This document shows, piece by piece, positions 41,127-50,086 of a DNA stretch of 64,000 nt. A model generated the notes under the pieces. The model saw only the letters and a list, made by a program, of their open reading frames with translations. It made no database searches and was not told the DNA's origin. The stretch spans positions 1 through 64,000 of the forward strand of contig JBFXAJ010000014.1 of the NCBI GenBank assembly GCA_050184415.1. Direction: 5' to 3'. A program made the translations under genes and the position numbers. How positions within the stretch are numbered: position 1 is the first letter of the stretch; every line of letters starts with the position of its first letter. The stretch is from JADLGL01 sp050184415. GTDB taxonomy: Bacteria > Pseudomonadota > Alphaproteobacteria > Rhizobiales > Kaistiaceae.

Positions 41127-41978
41127 TCACACCGCAACGTTGTCGATCAGCCTTGTCCGCCCGAGCCGTGCTGCCACGAGGAGCCGCAGCCGTTCGCTCT
41201 CCTGCTTCTGCGGCGGTTTGAGCGTGTCGGCGTCGCGGAGCTCGAGGTAGTCGATGTCGAAGCCGGCCTTGGCGATGCGCTGGCGGGCGGTCTCGATCGC
41301 GACGCCGGCGAGCTCGCCGGCGCCGATCGCCTTCGCCGCGGCGGCAAGGGCGCGGTGGAGCTCGGGTGCGACGTCGCGCTCGGCGGAAGAGAGATACGCG
41401 TTGCGCGAGGACATCGCTAGGCCGTCCTCCTCGCGCACGATCGGGTGGCCGACGATCGTCACCGGCAGCGCGAGGTCGCGGACGAGGCGGCGGATGACGA
41501 GGAGCTGCTGGTAATCCTTCTCGCCGAAGATGGCGGCGTCAGGGAGGGCGGCGATCAGCAGCTTCGAGACGACCGTGGCGACGCCGGCAAAGAAGTGCGG
41601 GCGGAAGTCGGTCTCGAGCCCCTCCGCCGGCCCGCGGACGCCGATCGTCGTGGCGTAGCCGGCCGGGTACATCTCCTCGACGGTGGGCGCGAAGACGATG
41701 TCCACGCCGGCCTCGCCGAGTTTCGCGAGGTCGCCCGAGAGATCGCGGGGATAGGCGGCAAAATCCTCGGTCGGCGCGAACTGCGTCGGATTGACGAAGA
41801 TCGACACCACCACGCGGTCCGCCTCCTGCCGCGCCTGATGGCACAGCTCGAGATGGCCGCGGTGGAGCGCGCCCATGGTCGGCACCATCGCGATCCGCTC
41901 GCCATCCTTGCGCCAGGCTGCGATCCGGGCGCGGAGGCCGGCGACGGTCTCGGCGATCAGGGGAAGGCTCACGCTCAT
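41127..41978 (-). CDS. panC: Pantothenate synthetase
   Basis: The 283-residue enzyme condenses pantoate and beta-alanine with ATP in coenzyme A biosynthesis. It has the nucleotidyltransferase motif MVPTMGALHRGHLELCHQAR, then VVSIFVNPTQFAPTEDFAAYPR, FGEKDYQQLLVIRRLVRDL and GLAMSSRNAYLS. All ligand-binding segments are present. The gene is alone here; panB is not adjacent. No gene is supported in the 132 bp between it and nnr. Confidence 0.96.
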   Translation of the reverse strand: MSVSLPLIAETVAGLRARIAAWRKDGERIAMVPTMGALHRGHLELCHQARQEADRVVVSIFVNPTQFAPTEDFAAYPRDLSGDLAKLGEAGVDIVFAPTVEEMYPAGYATTIGVRGPAEGLETDFRPHFFAGVATVVSKLLIAALPDAAIFGEKDYQQLLVIRRLVRDLALPVTIVGHPIVREEDGLAMSSRNAYLSSAERDVAPELHRALAAAAKAIGAGELAGVAIETARQRIAKAGFDIDYLELRDADTLKPPQKQESERLRLLVAARLGRTRLIDNVAV

Positions 41979-42042
41979 GTGTCCGGTTTCCGTGGCGGCA
42001 GCTTGCGCGAGGGGCGGGGAATGCCATCTTTAGAAGAGGGAG

Positions 42043-42798
42043 ATGGGTACCTTCGTTAGCACAATGGGTACGGGCGAGAAGCCGGTCGATCAGAGGAAGA
42101 GCGTGGCGCGGCCGACCTCGGGCGCGGTGCCCGAACGCTCGGCGCGCTCCGACATCGAGGCCTTCATCGCGCAGGCCCGCGCCGTCACGCCGGGGAAAGG
42201 GCCGCGCGGCCGCCTGATCTTCGCGCTCGACGCGACCATGAGCCGGCAGCCGACCTGGGACAAGGCGATGGAGGTCCAGTCGGAGATGTTCCAGGAGGCC
42301 GGCAAGGTCGGCGGGCTCGACGTCCAGCTCGTCTATTATCGCGGCTTCCGCGAATGCCGCGCGAGCCGCTGGGTCAGCGACACCAAGGCGCTGACCGGCC
42401 TCATGACCGGCATCGACGTCCGCGGCGGCCAGACCCAGATCGGCCGCATCCTCAGCCATGCCAGGGGCGAGACACAGAAGGAGCGCGTCCAGGCGGTCGT
42501 CTTCGTCGGCGACGCGATGGAGGAGGACGTCGACAGCCTGTGCGCCAAGGCCGGCGAGCTCGGGCTCCTCCACGTCCCGGTGTTCGTCTTCCAGGAGGGC
42601 CGCAATCCGGACGTCGAGCGCACCTTCCGCGAGATCGCGCGGCTGACCGGGGGCGCCTATGCCCGCTTCGACAGCGGTGCCGCGGGCGAGCTCGCGACGC
42701 TCCTCCGCGCCGTCGCCGCCTATGCCGCCGGCGGCCGGAAGGCGCTCACGGCGTTGCCCGGCGGCACGCCGCGTCTCCTCCTCGAGCAGCTCCGCTGA
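42043..42798 (+). CDS. VWA domain-containing protein
   Basis: The 251-residue product has a von Willebrand A fold with MIDAS-type residues in IFALDATMSRQPTWD (Asp-x-Thr-x-Ser), then GGQTQIGRILSHAR and VQAVVFVGDAMEED. It lacks a signal peptide, so it is cytoplasmic. It lies 6 bp before a J-domain membrane protein gene, a pairing seen in Hyphomicrobiales genomes, which suggests joint action. The ATG is preceded by GAGGGAG. The biological role is unknown. Confidence 0.8.
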   Translation: MGTFVSTMGTGEKPVDQRKSVARPTSGAVPERSARSDIEAFIAQARAVTPGKGPRGRLIFALDATMSRQPTWDKAMEVQSEMFQEAGKVGGLDVQLVYYRGFRECRASRWVSDTKALTGLMTGIDVRGGQTQIGRILSHARGETQKERVQAVVFVGDAMEEDVDSLCAKAGELGLLHVPVFVFQEGRNPDVERTFREIARLTGGAYARFDSGAAGELATLLRAVAAYAAGGRKALTALPGGTPRLLLEQLR

Positions 42799-42804
42799 CG
42801 CCCG

Positions 42805-43521
42805 ATGCAATATGTCATCATCGGGATCCTGCTCCTGGTCGTCATGATCGGCCTGATCCAGCTCTATTCCCGCGCCAATCCACGGACGCTGGCGCGCGTC
42901 GCGCGCTACGTCATCGGCATCATCCTTCTCGGCGCGGGCATCGGGCTTCTCGTGCTGCGCCAGTTCTTCTTCGGGATCGCGCTTGCCGGCGTCGGCGTCG
43001 CGGCGCTGACCCGCGGCCGCATCGGGCCGTTCGACCTCGGCGGCGGGTCGCGGAGCGCCGGCCAGGCGTCGAAGGTGCGGGCGCGCTACGTCGAGGCGAC
43101 GCTCGACCACGACACCGGCGCGATGACCGCAATGGTGCTCGAAGGCCGGTCCAGCGGCCGCTCGCTCGACGATCTGTCCGCCGCGGAGCTCGAGGAATTG
43201 CGGACCGAGGCGTCCGCCGATCCCGACAGCGCGGCGCTAGTCGAGGCTTATCTCGACCGCCGGTTCCCCGGTTGGCGAGAGGACGGAGAGGAAGACGAGG
43301 GTCCGGGGCCGGGCCGACCGGCGGATGCGGGCGCCATGACTGACGAGGAGGCCTATGAGATCCTTGGCCTTCCGGCCGGCGCCGACGAAGCCGAAATCCG
43401 TGCGGCCCATCGACGCCTGCTGAAGGGCGTCCATCCGGACCAGGGCGGCTCGACCTTCCTTGCGGCCCGTATCAACGAGGCCAAGGACCGGCTTCTCGGA
43501 AGACATCGAAGGACCTCCTGA
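42805..43521 (+). CDS. Membrane-bound J-domain protein
   Basis: The 238-residue product has two N-terminal hydrophobic segments (YVIIGILLLVVMIGLIQL and RYVIGIILLGAGIGLLVL). A cytoplasmic middle (RARYVEATLDHDTGAMTAMVLEGR) resembles J-domain-associated regions. The C-terminal DnaJ domain starts TDEEAYEILGLPAGADEAEIRAAHRRL and contains the HPD signature that stimulates DnaK. It may recruit Hsp70 to the inner membrane, together with the VWA protein encoded just upstream. It converges on the carboxypeptidase gene. Confidence 0.87.
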   Translation: MQYVIIGILLLVVMIGLIQLYSRANPRTLARVARYVIGIILLGAGIGLLVLRQFFFGIALAGVGVAALTRGRIGPFDLGGGSRSAGQASKVRARYVEATLDHDTGAMTAMVLEGRSSGRSLDDLSAAELEELRTEASADPDSAALVEAYLDRRFPGWREDGEEDEGPGPGRPADAGAMTDEEAYEILGLPAGADEAEIRAAHRRLLKGVHPDQGGSTFLAARINEAKDRLLGRHRRTS

Positions 43522-43552
43522 CCTTCTCGCGACCGTGGTGCGCTTCGCCGGG

Positions 43553-44833
43553 CTATTGCTCGGTGGCGAAGCAGTCGAAATTCTCGGCCGTCAGCCTGGC
43601 GCAGGCCGCGACCGCCGCAGCGCCGGTGGCGAAGCCGCCGAAGCGCGCGCGGAAATGCTGGTTGGCGCCGACCACCACCGGCTCGGTGTAGGGCGTCGTT
43701 CCGGCAAGCGCGTTGGCCTCGAGCTCGAGCGCGCGGGCGAGGACCGCACGTGCCGAGTTCTCCGACGGGAACGCGCCGACCTGGATCAGCCAGCCCGATG
43801 GCGGCGCCGCCGGCACATTGCCGGGATCGACGTCGCCCTGGGCGAGGATGGCGATCGCGTCGGCGGCGGTGGCGGCCGCCGGGAGCGCGGCGACCTGAAC
43901 CGGATCGACGGTGGTGCGCGCCGGGTTGGGACGGGGCAGGGGCGCGAGCGGCCCGCCGGTCGGCGCATAGGCCGCCACCACGAGCGGCGCGGTGCGGGCG
44001 CCGGTCGAGGCGCGCGGCATGTAGGTCGCGATCAGCTCGCGCATATGGGCGTCGCGCGAGCCGGCGGTGTTGCCGCCCATGACCACGCCGACGATGTAGC
44101 GGTTGTCGCGCTGCACCGAGGTGACGAGGTTGTAGCCCGACGCGTTGGTGTAGCCGGTCTTGATGCCGTTGACGCCGGGATCGCCGAGAAGGTTGTTGTG
44201 GTTCGCGATCCGCGTGCCCTGCCAGTTGAAGGAGGGCGTCGAGAAATAGGGGTAGTATTGCGGGAAGCGGTCGTAGAGCGCGCGGCCGAGCGTGGCCATG
44301 TCGCGCGCGGTCGTCACCTGCTGCGAATTCGGCAGTCCGTGCGGATTGCGGAAGGTGGTGCGCGTCATGCCGAGGGCGCGCGCGGTGGTGGTCATCCGCT
44401 CGGCGAAGGCGCGCTCGCTGCCATTGAGGTTCTCCGCGATCACCATCGCGATGTCGTTCGCCGACCGTGTGATGAGCGCGAGGATCGCATCCTCGACGCG
44501 AATGGTTGCGCCGGCCGGAAGGCCGAGCTTGCTCGGCGGCTGCGCGGCCGCATTGGCCGAGACGTTGAGGCGCGTCGTGAGCGAGATCCGCCCGCGCTCG
44601 AGATCCTCGAACACGAGGTAGAGGGTCATCATCTTGGTGAGCGACGCCGGATAGCGCTGGAGATCCGCGTTCCGCGAGAACAGCACCTCGCCGGTCTTGG
44701 CGTCGATGACGATGGCGGCGTAGTTGTCCTCGGCGGCCTGCGCCGGCGCCACGCTCGAAAGGGCTGCCGCGACCACGAGGGTCGCCGCTGCGAAGATTTG
44801 CCTTAGCCGCCGCGCGACCCGTCCGCCAAGCAT
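43553..44833 (-). CDS. D-alanyl-D-alanine carboxypeptidase with SPOR domain
   Basis: The 426-residue product has a signal peptide (QIFAAATLVVAAALSSVAPAQA) and a penicillin-binding S11 peptidase domain. SxxK is at Ser64-Lys67 (SLTKMM), SxN at Ser124-Asn126 (RSANDIAM) and KTG at 225-227 (NGIKTGYTN). A Pro-rich linker leads to a C-terminal SPOR domain (WLIQVGAFPSENSARAVLARALE and HFRARFGGFATGAAAVAACARL), which binds denuded septal peptidoglycan. It trims pentapeptide stems in the periplasm, probably at the division site. Family DacA/PBP5-like. Confidence 0.93.
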   Translation of the reverse strand: MLGGRVARRLRQIFAAATLVVAAALSSVAPAQAAEDNYAAIVIDAKTGEVLFSRNADLQRYPASLTKMMTLYLVFEDLERGRISLTTRLNVSANAAAQPPSKLGLPAGATIRVEDAILALITRSANDIAMVIAENLNGSERAFAERMTTTARALGMTRTTFRNPHGLPNSQQVTTARDMATLGRALYDRFPQYYPYFSTPSFNWQGTRIANHNNLLGDPGVNGIKTGYTNASGYNLVTSVQRDNRYIVGVVMGGNTAGSRDAHMRELIATYMPRASTGARTAPLVVAAYAPTGGPLAPLPRPNPARTTVDPVQVAALPAAATAADAIAILAQGDVDPGNVPAAPPSGWLIQVGAFPSENSARAVLARALELEANALAGTTPYTEPVVVGANQHFRARFGGFATGAAAVAACARLTAENFDCFATEQ

Positions 44834-45121
44834 CCGCCCGTACTCTCCACTCTGCCGGCCTGAGCCGGCGTCAACTCCGTCCCGAAGGGGGGGTCCGGGG
44901 TTCAGCCAGCGCCGCTATGCGGACGGCAAGCGAATGGTTCTAAGGGGGCAGGCGCCAGTCTCTCGGCGCGCGCTCTTTCGAATCCGAAAATCCGCGTCCG
45001 ACCGGGTGGATCGCTGGAGAACCCGCCCATCGAGGCTCGGTCACGCTAGGATGTTCGGCGTTACCAAAGCGTAAATCGGCGGGCCGATGCTTCGGCCGGC
45101 GACAAGAGAGCCGGGATCGCG

Positions 45122-45472
45122 TCAGGCTGGCTCGGCGGCCACCGGAGCGAGGAGCGCGGTGATGGCGGCCATCAATTCGGCTTCGGACCGGAAGCTCCGG
45201 GCATCGAGGACACGGAGATCGGGCCGCACCGAGTAGAAGCTCGTGGAGTGGTGGCCGACGACAAGATCGCCGACGATCGCGCCGTCGAGGACGAGGGGCC
45301 GGTGGCCGTAGGGATCCGAAGTCTGCATGGCCCAGGCCGCCGCCTTCCCGGACGCCGGCAGCAGTGGCGCATCCAGCGCGGCGAAGGCCTTCAACGGGAC
45401 GCTGCGGTCCCCGATCGGCAACGGTTCGGCGACAGGTAGTCCACGCACATCTACTTGGTGCCGATCGGCCAA
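45122..45472 (-). CDS. Hypothetical protein, about 116 aa
   Basis: The sequence (AMQTSDPYGHRPLVLDGAIVGDLVVGHHSTSFYSVRPDLRVLDARSF...LMAAITALLAP) looks like real coding sequence. It has no signal peptide or membrane segment and its family was not recognised. The start is uncertain: the open frame begins with a TTG and no good ribosome site was seen. The 288 bp between it and the carboxypeptidase gene hold no clear feature. Confidence 0.4.
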   Translation of the reverse strand: MADRHQVDVRGLPVAEPLPIGDRSVPLKAFAALDAPLLPASGKAAAWAMQTSDPYGHRPLVLDGAIVGDLVVGHHSTSFYSVRPDLRVLDARSFRSEAELMAAITALLAPVAAEPA

Positions 45473-46229
45473 TGCTTACTCCTCTCGTTGAGACTTCGGA
45501 ACTGCGAGACTTATGCAAGCAATTGGAGGGCCATCTACCACGGCGCTCCTGGCGGCCCGTCCGCGACATTCGCGCACGTTCGGATATCCATGTGGTCGGC
45601 CGGGGGCAGGGCCAGTCTCGACCGACGAAGAACTGAGCGAAACCGCGGGGACCACGGCACTGGACCATGCGCGGGCTGCAATGCTGCGCTGCACCGGCCT
45701 CACGCCGCCGTGACCCCCGGCCCGCGGGTCAGCGCAGATCGTGCTGCGCGATTGTGCGTCGGAAGCTAGCGTTGGCGGCACGCGGAGCCGAAAGCCGGGA
45801 TCGATCGCCTGCGGAACGGTCAGCCGCCGCTTCAGCGGCGCATCTGCCGCCGCGACGAGCAACGGACGACCCATCGCGCGATGCGGCGTCCTCCGTCAGG
45901 CCTGCGCCGGGACCGGCTTCCGCGACGCGAGCGGCCGCCGCTTCGGCCAGTGGTCGCGCGGGGTGCTGGTGTTGATCGCCGTCGCGAGCTTCCGGGCGAA
46001 GATCGGCCACGGCTCCCGCCTGACCGGGATCTGCAGCGACTGGCTTGTCATCACGCCCCTCCGTTTCTGGCGATGGTTAACGGCGCGGCGTTTCGCGGGT
46101 TCCGTCGGCCGAGCGGGATTCCGTTCGGTGCGCGTGAGGTGACGGGAGAAGGCAAGACGTGCTGGCCCCGCGAGGCGCGCGTCACCCTTTCCCGATCGTT
46201 CCGGACCGAACAGTGCTAAGCTCCGCGTC
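45473..46229. other. Long stretch without confident genes
   Basis: Several overlapping frames occur on both strands but none has convincing composition. The best is a 51-codon minus-strand frame at 45896-46051, given separately. This may be a decayed region. Confidence 0.35.
45896..46051 (-). CDS. Possible small basic protein, 51 aa
   Basis: The frame starts with ATG (MTSQSLQIPVRREPWPIF), continues ARKLATAINTSTPRDHWPKRRPL and ends KPVPAQA. It is strongly basic, without membrane segment or known family. Natural-looking composition is the only support. Confidence 0.3.
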   Translation of the reverse strand: MTSQSLQIPVRREPWPIFARKLATAINTSTPRDHWPKRRPLASRKPVPAQA

Positions 46230-46270
46230 GGCGGCGGTCGTGTCGCCCTAAAAACGCGACCGTCGCCGCC
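46230..46270. promoter_or_regulatory. Inverted repeat upstream of clpS
   Basis: GGCGGCGGTCG and CGACCGTCGCCGCC form a near-perfect hairpin around TGTCGCCCTAAAAACG. It could be a terminator for upstream transcription or a 5' leader structure of the clpS-clpA transcript. Confidence 0.4.
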
Positions 46271-46415
46271 TATATGTCGGGAACGTTCCGACGGGCTGGC
46301 CGACGTCGTCTTGCTGTCCGGCCCTTATGGAATGAAATTTGAACTGAGTCCGATTGCGGGGCTGGCGAAATCCCGGCAGGATTCGGTGAGCTTGACGATC
46401 GGGATGGAAGCGAGA

Positions 46416-46733
46416 ATGCGGCGAGCCGATGATGACGACGTCCGCGTCGGCGTAACGACCAAGACCAAGCCGAAAATCAAGCGGCCGAGCCTCTATCGGG
46501 TCCTGCTGCTGAACGACGACTACACCCCGATGGAGTTCGTCGTTCACGTGCTGGAGCGGTTCTTCAACAAGGCGAAGGAGGACGCGCACAACATCATGAT
46601 GCATGTCCATCAGCACGGGGTCGGCGAGTGCGGCGTCTACACGTTCGAGGTCGCCGAAACCAAAGTCACGCAAGTCATGGACCTGGCGCGCAAGAACCAG
46701 CACCCGCTCCAGTGCGTGATGGAAAAGAAATGA
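46416..46733 (+). CDS. clpS: ATP-dependent Clp protease adaptor ClpS
   Basis: The product of about 105 residues delivers N-degron substrates to ClpA. The core YRVLLLNDDYTPMEFVVHVLERFF holds the N-end-residue pocket, followed by MHVHQHGVGECGVYTFEVAETKVTQVM and the C-terminal HPLQCVMEKK. All pocket and ClpA-contact segments are intact. The start is uncertain: ATG at 46416 or 46404 gives the usual length, while a longer open frame begins at 46311. It lies 9 bp before clpA. Confidence 0.95.
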   Translation: MRRADDDDVRVGVTTKTKPKIKRPSLYRVLLLNDDYTPMEFVVHVLERFFNKAKEDAHNIMMHVHQHGVGECGVYTFEVAETKVTQVMDLARKNQHPLQCVMEKK

Positions 46734-46742
46734 GGACCGTAA

Positions 46743-49190
46743 GTGCCGTCTTTTTCACGTAGCCTCGAGAAGGCTCTCCACCAGGCGCTGGCCTTCGCCA
46801 ACGAGCGGCATCAGGAATATGCGACGCTCGAGCACCTCCTCCTCGCCCTCACGGACGACCAGGACGCTGCCGCGGTCATGCGCGCCTGCAATGTCGACAT
46901 CGATGCCCTCCGGCGCAGCCTGACGGAATACATCGATACCGAACTCGCCAATCTGGTGAACGAGGGCGAGGAGGATTCGAAGCCGACCGCCGGCTTCCAG
47001 CGCGTGATCCAGCGCGCGGTGATCCACGTCCAGTCGTCCGGCCGCGAGGAGGTCACCGGCGCCAACGTGCTCGTTGCGATCTTCGCCGAGCGCGAGAGCC
47101 ACGCCGCGTACTTCCTGCAGGAGCAGGACATGACCCGCTACGACGCGGTCAACTACATCAGCCACGGCATCGCCAAGCGCGCCGGGATGTCGGAGTCGCG
47201 CCCGGTGCGCGGCGTCGACGATGATGCGGCGACCGTCGAGGGCAGGGGCGATCCGAAGAAGAAGGCCGACGCCCTCGAGGCTTACTGCGTCAACCTCAAC
47301 GAGAAGGCGAAGGCCGGCAAGATCGACCCGCTGATCGGCCGCGACGCCGAGCTGCAGCGCACGATCCAGATCCTGTGCCGCCGCCAGAAGAACAACCCGC
47401 TCTTCGTCGGCGACCCCGGCGTCGGCAAGACCGCGATCGCCGAAGGGCTCGCCAAGCGCATCATCGAGAAGGACGTGCCCGAAGTCCTCCAGGACGCGAC
47501 CATCTTCGCGCTCGACATGGGGTCGCTGCTGGCCGGCACGCGCTACCGCGGCGACTTCGAGGAGCGCCTCAAGCAGGTTGTGAAGGAGATCGAGGAGTTC
47601 CCCGGCGCGATCATGTTCATCGACGAGATCCACACCGTGATCGGCGCGGGTGCGACCTCGGGCGGCGCCATGGATGCGTCGAACCTCCTTAAGCCGGCCC
47701 TCGCCGGCGGGGCGATCCGCTGCATCGGGTCAACGACCTACAAGGAGTACCGGCAGTTCTTCGAGAAGGACCGGGCGCTCGTCCGGCGCTTCCAGAAGAT
47801 CGACGTCAACGAGCCGTCGGTGCCTGATGCGATCGAGATACTCAAGGGCCTGAAACCCTACTTCGAGGATTTCCACAAGGTCCGCTACACCAACGAGGCC
47901 ATCAAGGGCGCCGTCGAGCTTGCGGCCCGCTACATCAACGACCGCAAGCTGCCGGACAAGGCGATCGACGTGATCGACGAGTCGGGCGCCTCGCAGATGC
48001 TGCTGCCCGAAAGCCGGCGGCGGAAGACGATCGGCCTTCGGGAGATCGAGACAACGATCGCCACGATGGCGCGGATTCCGCCGAAGACGGTGTCGAAGGA
48101 CGACGCCGAGGTGCTGCACAACCTCGAGACAGTCCTCAAGCGCACTGTCTACGGCCAGGACAAGGCGATCGAGCGCCTCAGCTCGGCGATCAAGCTCGCC
48201 CGCGCCGGCCTTCGTGAGCCGGAGAAGCCGATCGGCTCGTACCTGTTCTCGGGCCCGACCGGCGTCGGCAAGACCGAGGTCGCCAAGCAGCTCGCGGCAA
48301 CCCTCGGCGTGGAGCTCATCCGCTTCGACATGTCGGAGTACATGGAGCGCCACACCGTCTCGCGGCTCATCGGCGCCCCTCCGGGCTATGTCGGCTTCGA
48401 CCAGGGCGGCCTTCTGACCGACGGCGTCGACCAGCACCCCTATTGCGTCCTTCTCCTGGACGAGATCGAGAAGGCCCATCCGGACCTTTTCAACATCCTC
48501 CTCCAGGTCATGGACCACGGGAAGCTGACCGACCACAACGGCAAGCAGGTCGACTTCCGGAACGTCATCCTGATCATGACGACGAACGCCGGCGCCGCCG
48601 ACATGGCGAAGGCCGCGATCGGCTTCGGCAGCTCGCAGCGCGAGGGCGAGGACCAGGAGGCGATCGAGCGCCTGTTCGCGCCGGAGTTCCGGAACCGCCT
48701 CGACGCGATCGTGCCGTTCGGCAGCCTGCCGCCGGAAGTCGTCTACTCGGTGGTGCGGAAGTTCGTCCTCCAGCTCGAGGCCCAGCTTGCCGACCGCGGC
48801 GTGATCTTCGATCTCACCGACGAGGCGGTGAAGTGGCTCGCCGACAAGGGCTACGACCAGCGCATGGGCGCGCGCCCGCTCGCCCGCGTGATCCAGGAGC
48901 ACATCAAGCAGCCGCTCGCGGATGAAGTGCTGTTCGGCAAGCTCAAGGGCGGCGGCACCGTCCGCGTCACCGTCAAGGGCACCGGCCGCGACAGCGAGCT
49001 TCAGCTCGACGCGCTCGACGAGGCGCCGGTGCGGCCGAAGCCGGAGCCGATCCCGGTGCCGAAGAAGCCACGGGCGAAGCCGCGCCGGAAGCCGGCCGCC
49101 AGAAAGGCGCCACCGCCGAAGCCGGCGGGCGGCCCGGGCGAGGGCCGGCGGACAGGGCTGGTGCCGAAGGTCCCGCTCAAGACGGGGTAG
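46743..49190 (+). CDS. clpA: ATP-dependent Clp protease ATP-binding subunit ClpA
   Basis: The 815-residue AAA+ unfoldase feeds substrates to ClpP. An N-terminal Clp_N domain (EKALHQALAFANERHQEYATLEHLLLAL) receives ClpS. D1 has Walker A GDPGVGKT (223-230) and Walker B IMFIDEIHT. D2 has Walker A GPTGVGKT (504-511) and Walker B VLLLDEIEKAHPD, with the ClpP-contact region downstream. A Lys/Pro/Arg-rich C-terminal tail (PKPEPIPVPKKPRAKPRRK) is an extension often seen in this group. The start codon is GTG, closely spaced after clpS. Confidence 0.97.
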   Translation: MPSFSRSLEKALHQALAFANERHQEYATLEHLLLALTDDQDAAAVMRACNVDIDALRRSLTEYIDTELANLVNEGEEDSKPTAGFQRVIQRAVIHVQSSGREEVTGANVLVAIFAERESHAAYFLQEQDMTRYDAVNYISHGIAKRAGMSESRPVRGVDDDAATVEGRGDPKKKADALEAYCVNLNEKAKAGKIDPLIGRDAELQRTIQILCRRQKNNPLFVGDPGVGKTAIAEGLAKRIIEKDVPEVLQDATIFALDMGSLLAGTRYRGDFEERLKQVVKEIEEFPGAIMFIDEIHTVIGAGATSGGAMDASNLLKPALAGGAIRCIGSTTYKEYRQFFEKDRALVRRFQKIDVNEPSVPDAIEILKGLKPYFEDFHKVRYTNEAIKGAVELAARYINDRKLPDKAIDVIDESGASQMLLPESRRRKTIGLREIETTIATMARIPPKTVSKDDAEVLHNLETVLKRTVYGQDKAIERLSSAIKLARAGLREPEKPIGSYLFSGPTGVGKTEVAKQLAATLGVELIRFDMSEYMERHTVSRLIGAPPGYVGFDQGGLLTDGVDQHPYCVLLLDEIEKAHPDLFNILLQVMDHGKLTDHNGKQVDFRNVILIMTTNAGAADMAKAAIGFGSSQREGEDQEAIERLFAPEFRNRLDAIVPFGSLPPEVVYSVVRKFVLQLEAQLADRGVIFDLTDEAVKWLADKGYDQRMGARPLARVIQEHIKQPLADEVLFGKLKGGGTVRVTVKGTGRDSELQLDALDEAPVRPKPEPIPVPKKPRAKPRRKPAARKAPPPKPAGGPGEGRRTGLVPKVPLKTG

Positions 49191-49220
49191 GCCTTCGCCG
49201 ACGGAGTGTCACGAATTGAG

Positions 49221-49247
49221 ATGCCGGCCTCTGGCCGGCATTTCGTT
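49221..49247 (+). terminator. Rho-independent terminator after clpA
   Basis: ATGCCGGCC, TCT, GGCCGGCAT and then TTTCGTT form a compact hairpin with a T-rich tail 31 bp after the clpA stop. Confidence 0.8.
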
Positions 49248-49252
49248 GTAGC

Positions 49253-49284
49253 TTGACATCGAAGTGATATCACTTCGATATAGA
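49253..49284 (+). promoter_or_regulatory. Promoter with perfect palindromic operator for the ABC exporter
   Basis: A consensus -35 TTGACA (49253-49258) is followed by a perfect 22-bp palindrome (49258-49279), whose half is ATCGAAGTGAT, and an AT-rich -10 region (GATATA, 49277-49282). The dyad fills the spacer, where a dimeric repressor would block RNA polymerase. No regulator gene is adjacent. Confidence 0.75.
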
Positions 49285-49312
49285 CACGAACGACACCCCT
49301 GGAGGCCGATCG

Positions 49313-50086
49313 ATGGATGCCCTCACGCCCGACCGACCCGTGATCGACACGCCGCCGCTCGTGCTGCGCGACCTGACGAAGGTGTTCGCCCGGCCCGCCG
49401 TCGACGGGCTCAATCTCGACATCCGGCCCGGCGAGCTCTACGCCCTCCTCGGCCCGAACGGCGCCGGCAAGACCACGACGCTCCGCATGGTGGCGGGGCT
49501 CGTGACGCCGACGTCAGGCAGCATCGAGGTCTTTGGCATCGACGCGCTCAAGCACCCGCTGGAGGCCAAGCAGCTCATCGCCTGGCTGCCTGACGAGCCG
49601 CTCCTCTATGACAAGCTGACGCCGCTCGAATATCTCGAATTCGTCGCCGCGCTCTGGAACGTGCCGGAGGGCGACGCGGCGCGGGACGCCGAGGAGCTGC
49701 TGCGCTGGCTCGACCTCTGGGACAAGCGCGGCGAGCGCTGCGAGACCTTTTCGCGCGGCATGAAGCAGAAGGTCGTGCTCGCCGCGGCGCTCATCCACGA
49801 CCCCAAGCTGATGATCCTCGATGAGCCACTGACCGGCCTCGACGCCACCGTCGCGCGCCAGGTGAAGGACCTCCTCGAGGAGCGCACCAAGGCCGGCTAC
49901 GCGGTGATCCTGACCACGCACATCCTCGAGGTCGCCGAGCGGATGGCCGACCGCATCGGCATCATCCAGCACGGCAAGCTCCTCGTCGAAGGCACGCTCG
50001 ACGAGCTCCGCGCGCTCGCCGGCTCGTCCGACTCGACGCTGGAGGATTTGTTCCTCCGCCTCGTCGCCGAGGAGAAGGCCGCGTGA
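49313..50086 (+). CDS. ABC transporter ATP-binding protein
   Basis: The 257-residue ATPase has Walker A GPNGAGKTT, a Q-loop region (AWLPDEPLLYDKLTP), a divergent signature motif FSRGMKQK, Walker B LMILDEPLTGLD and the switch His in ILTTHILEVAERMADR. It belongs to the DRA-type exporter ATPases that partner ABC-2-like permeases. The permease gene overlaps its 3' end by 4 bp. GGAGG precedes the ATG. The upstream palindrome suggests control by a repressor. The substrate is unknown. Confidence 0.93.
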   Translation: MDALTPDRPVIDTPPLVLRDLTKVFARPAVDGLNLDIRPGELYALLGPNGAGKTTTLRMVAGLVTPTSGSIEVFGIDALKHPLEAKQLIAWLPDEPLLYDKLTPLEYLEFVAALWNVPEGDAARDAEELLRWLDLWDKRGERCETFSRGMKQKVVLAAALIHDPKLMILDEPLTGLDATVARQVKDLLEERTKAGYAVILTTHILEVAERMADRIGIIQHGKLLVEGTLDELRALAGSSDSTLEDLFLRLVAEEKAA

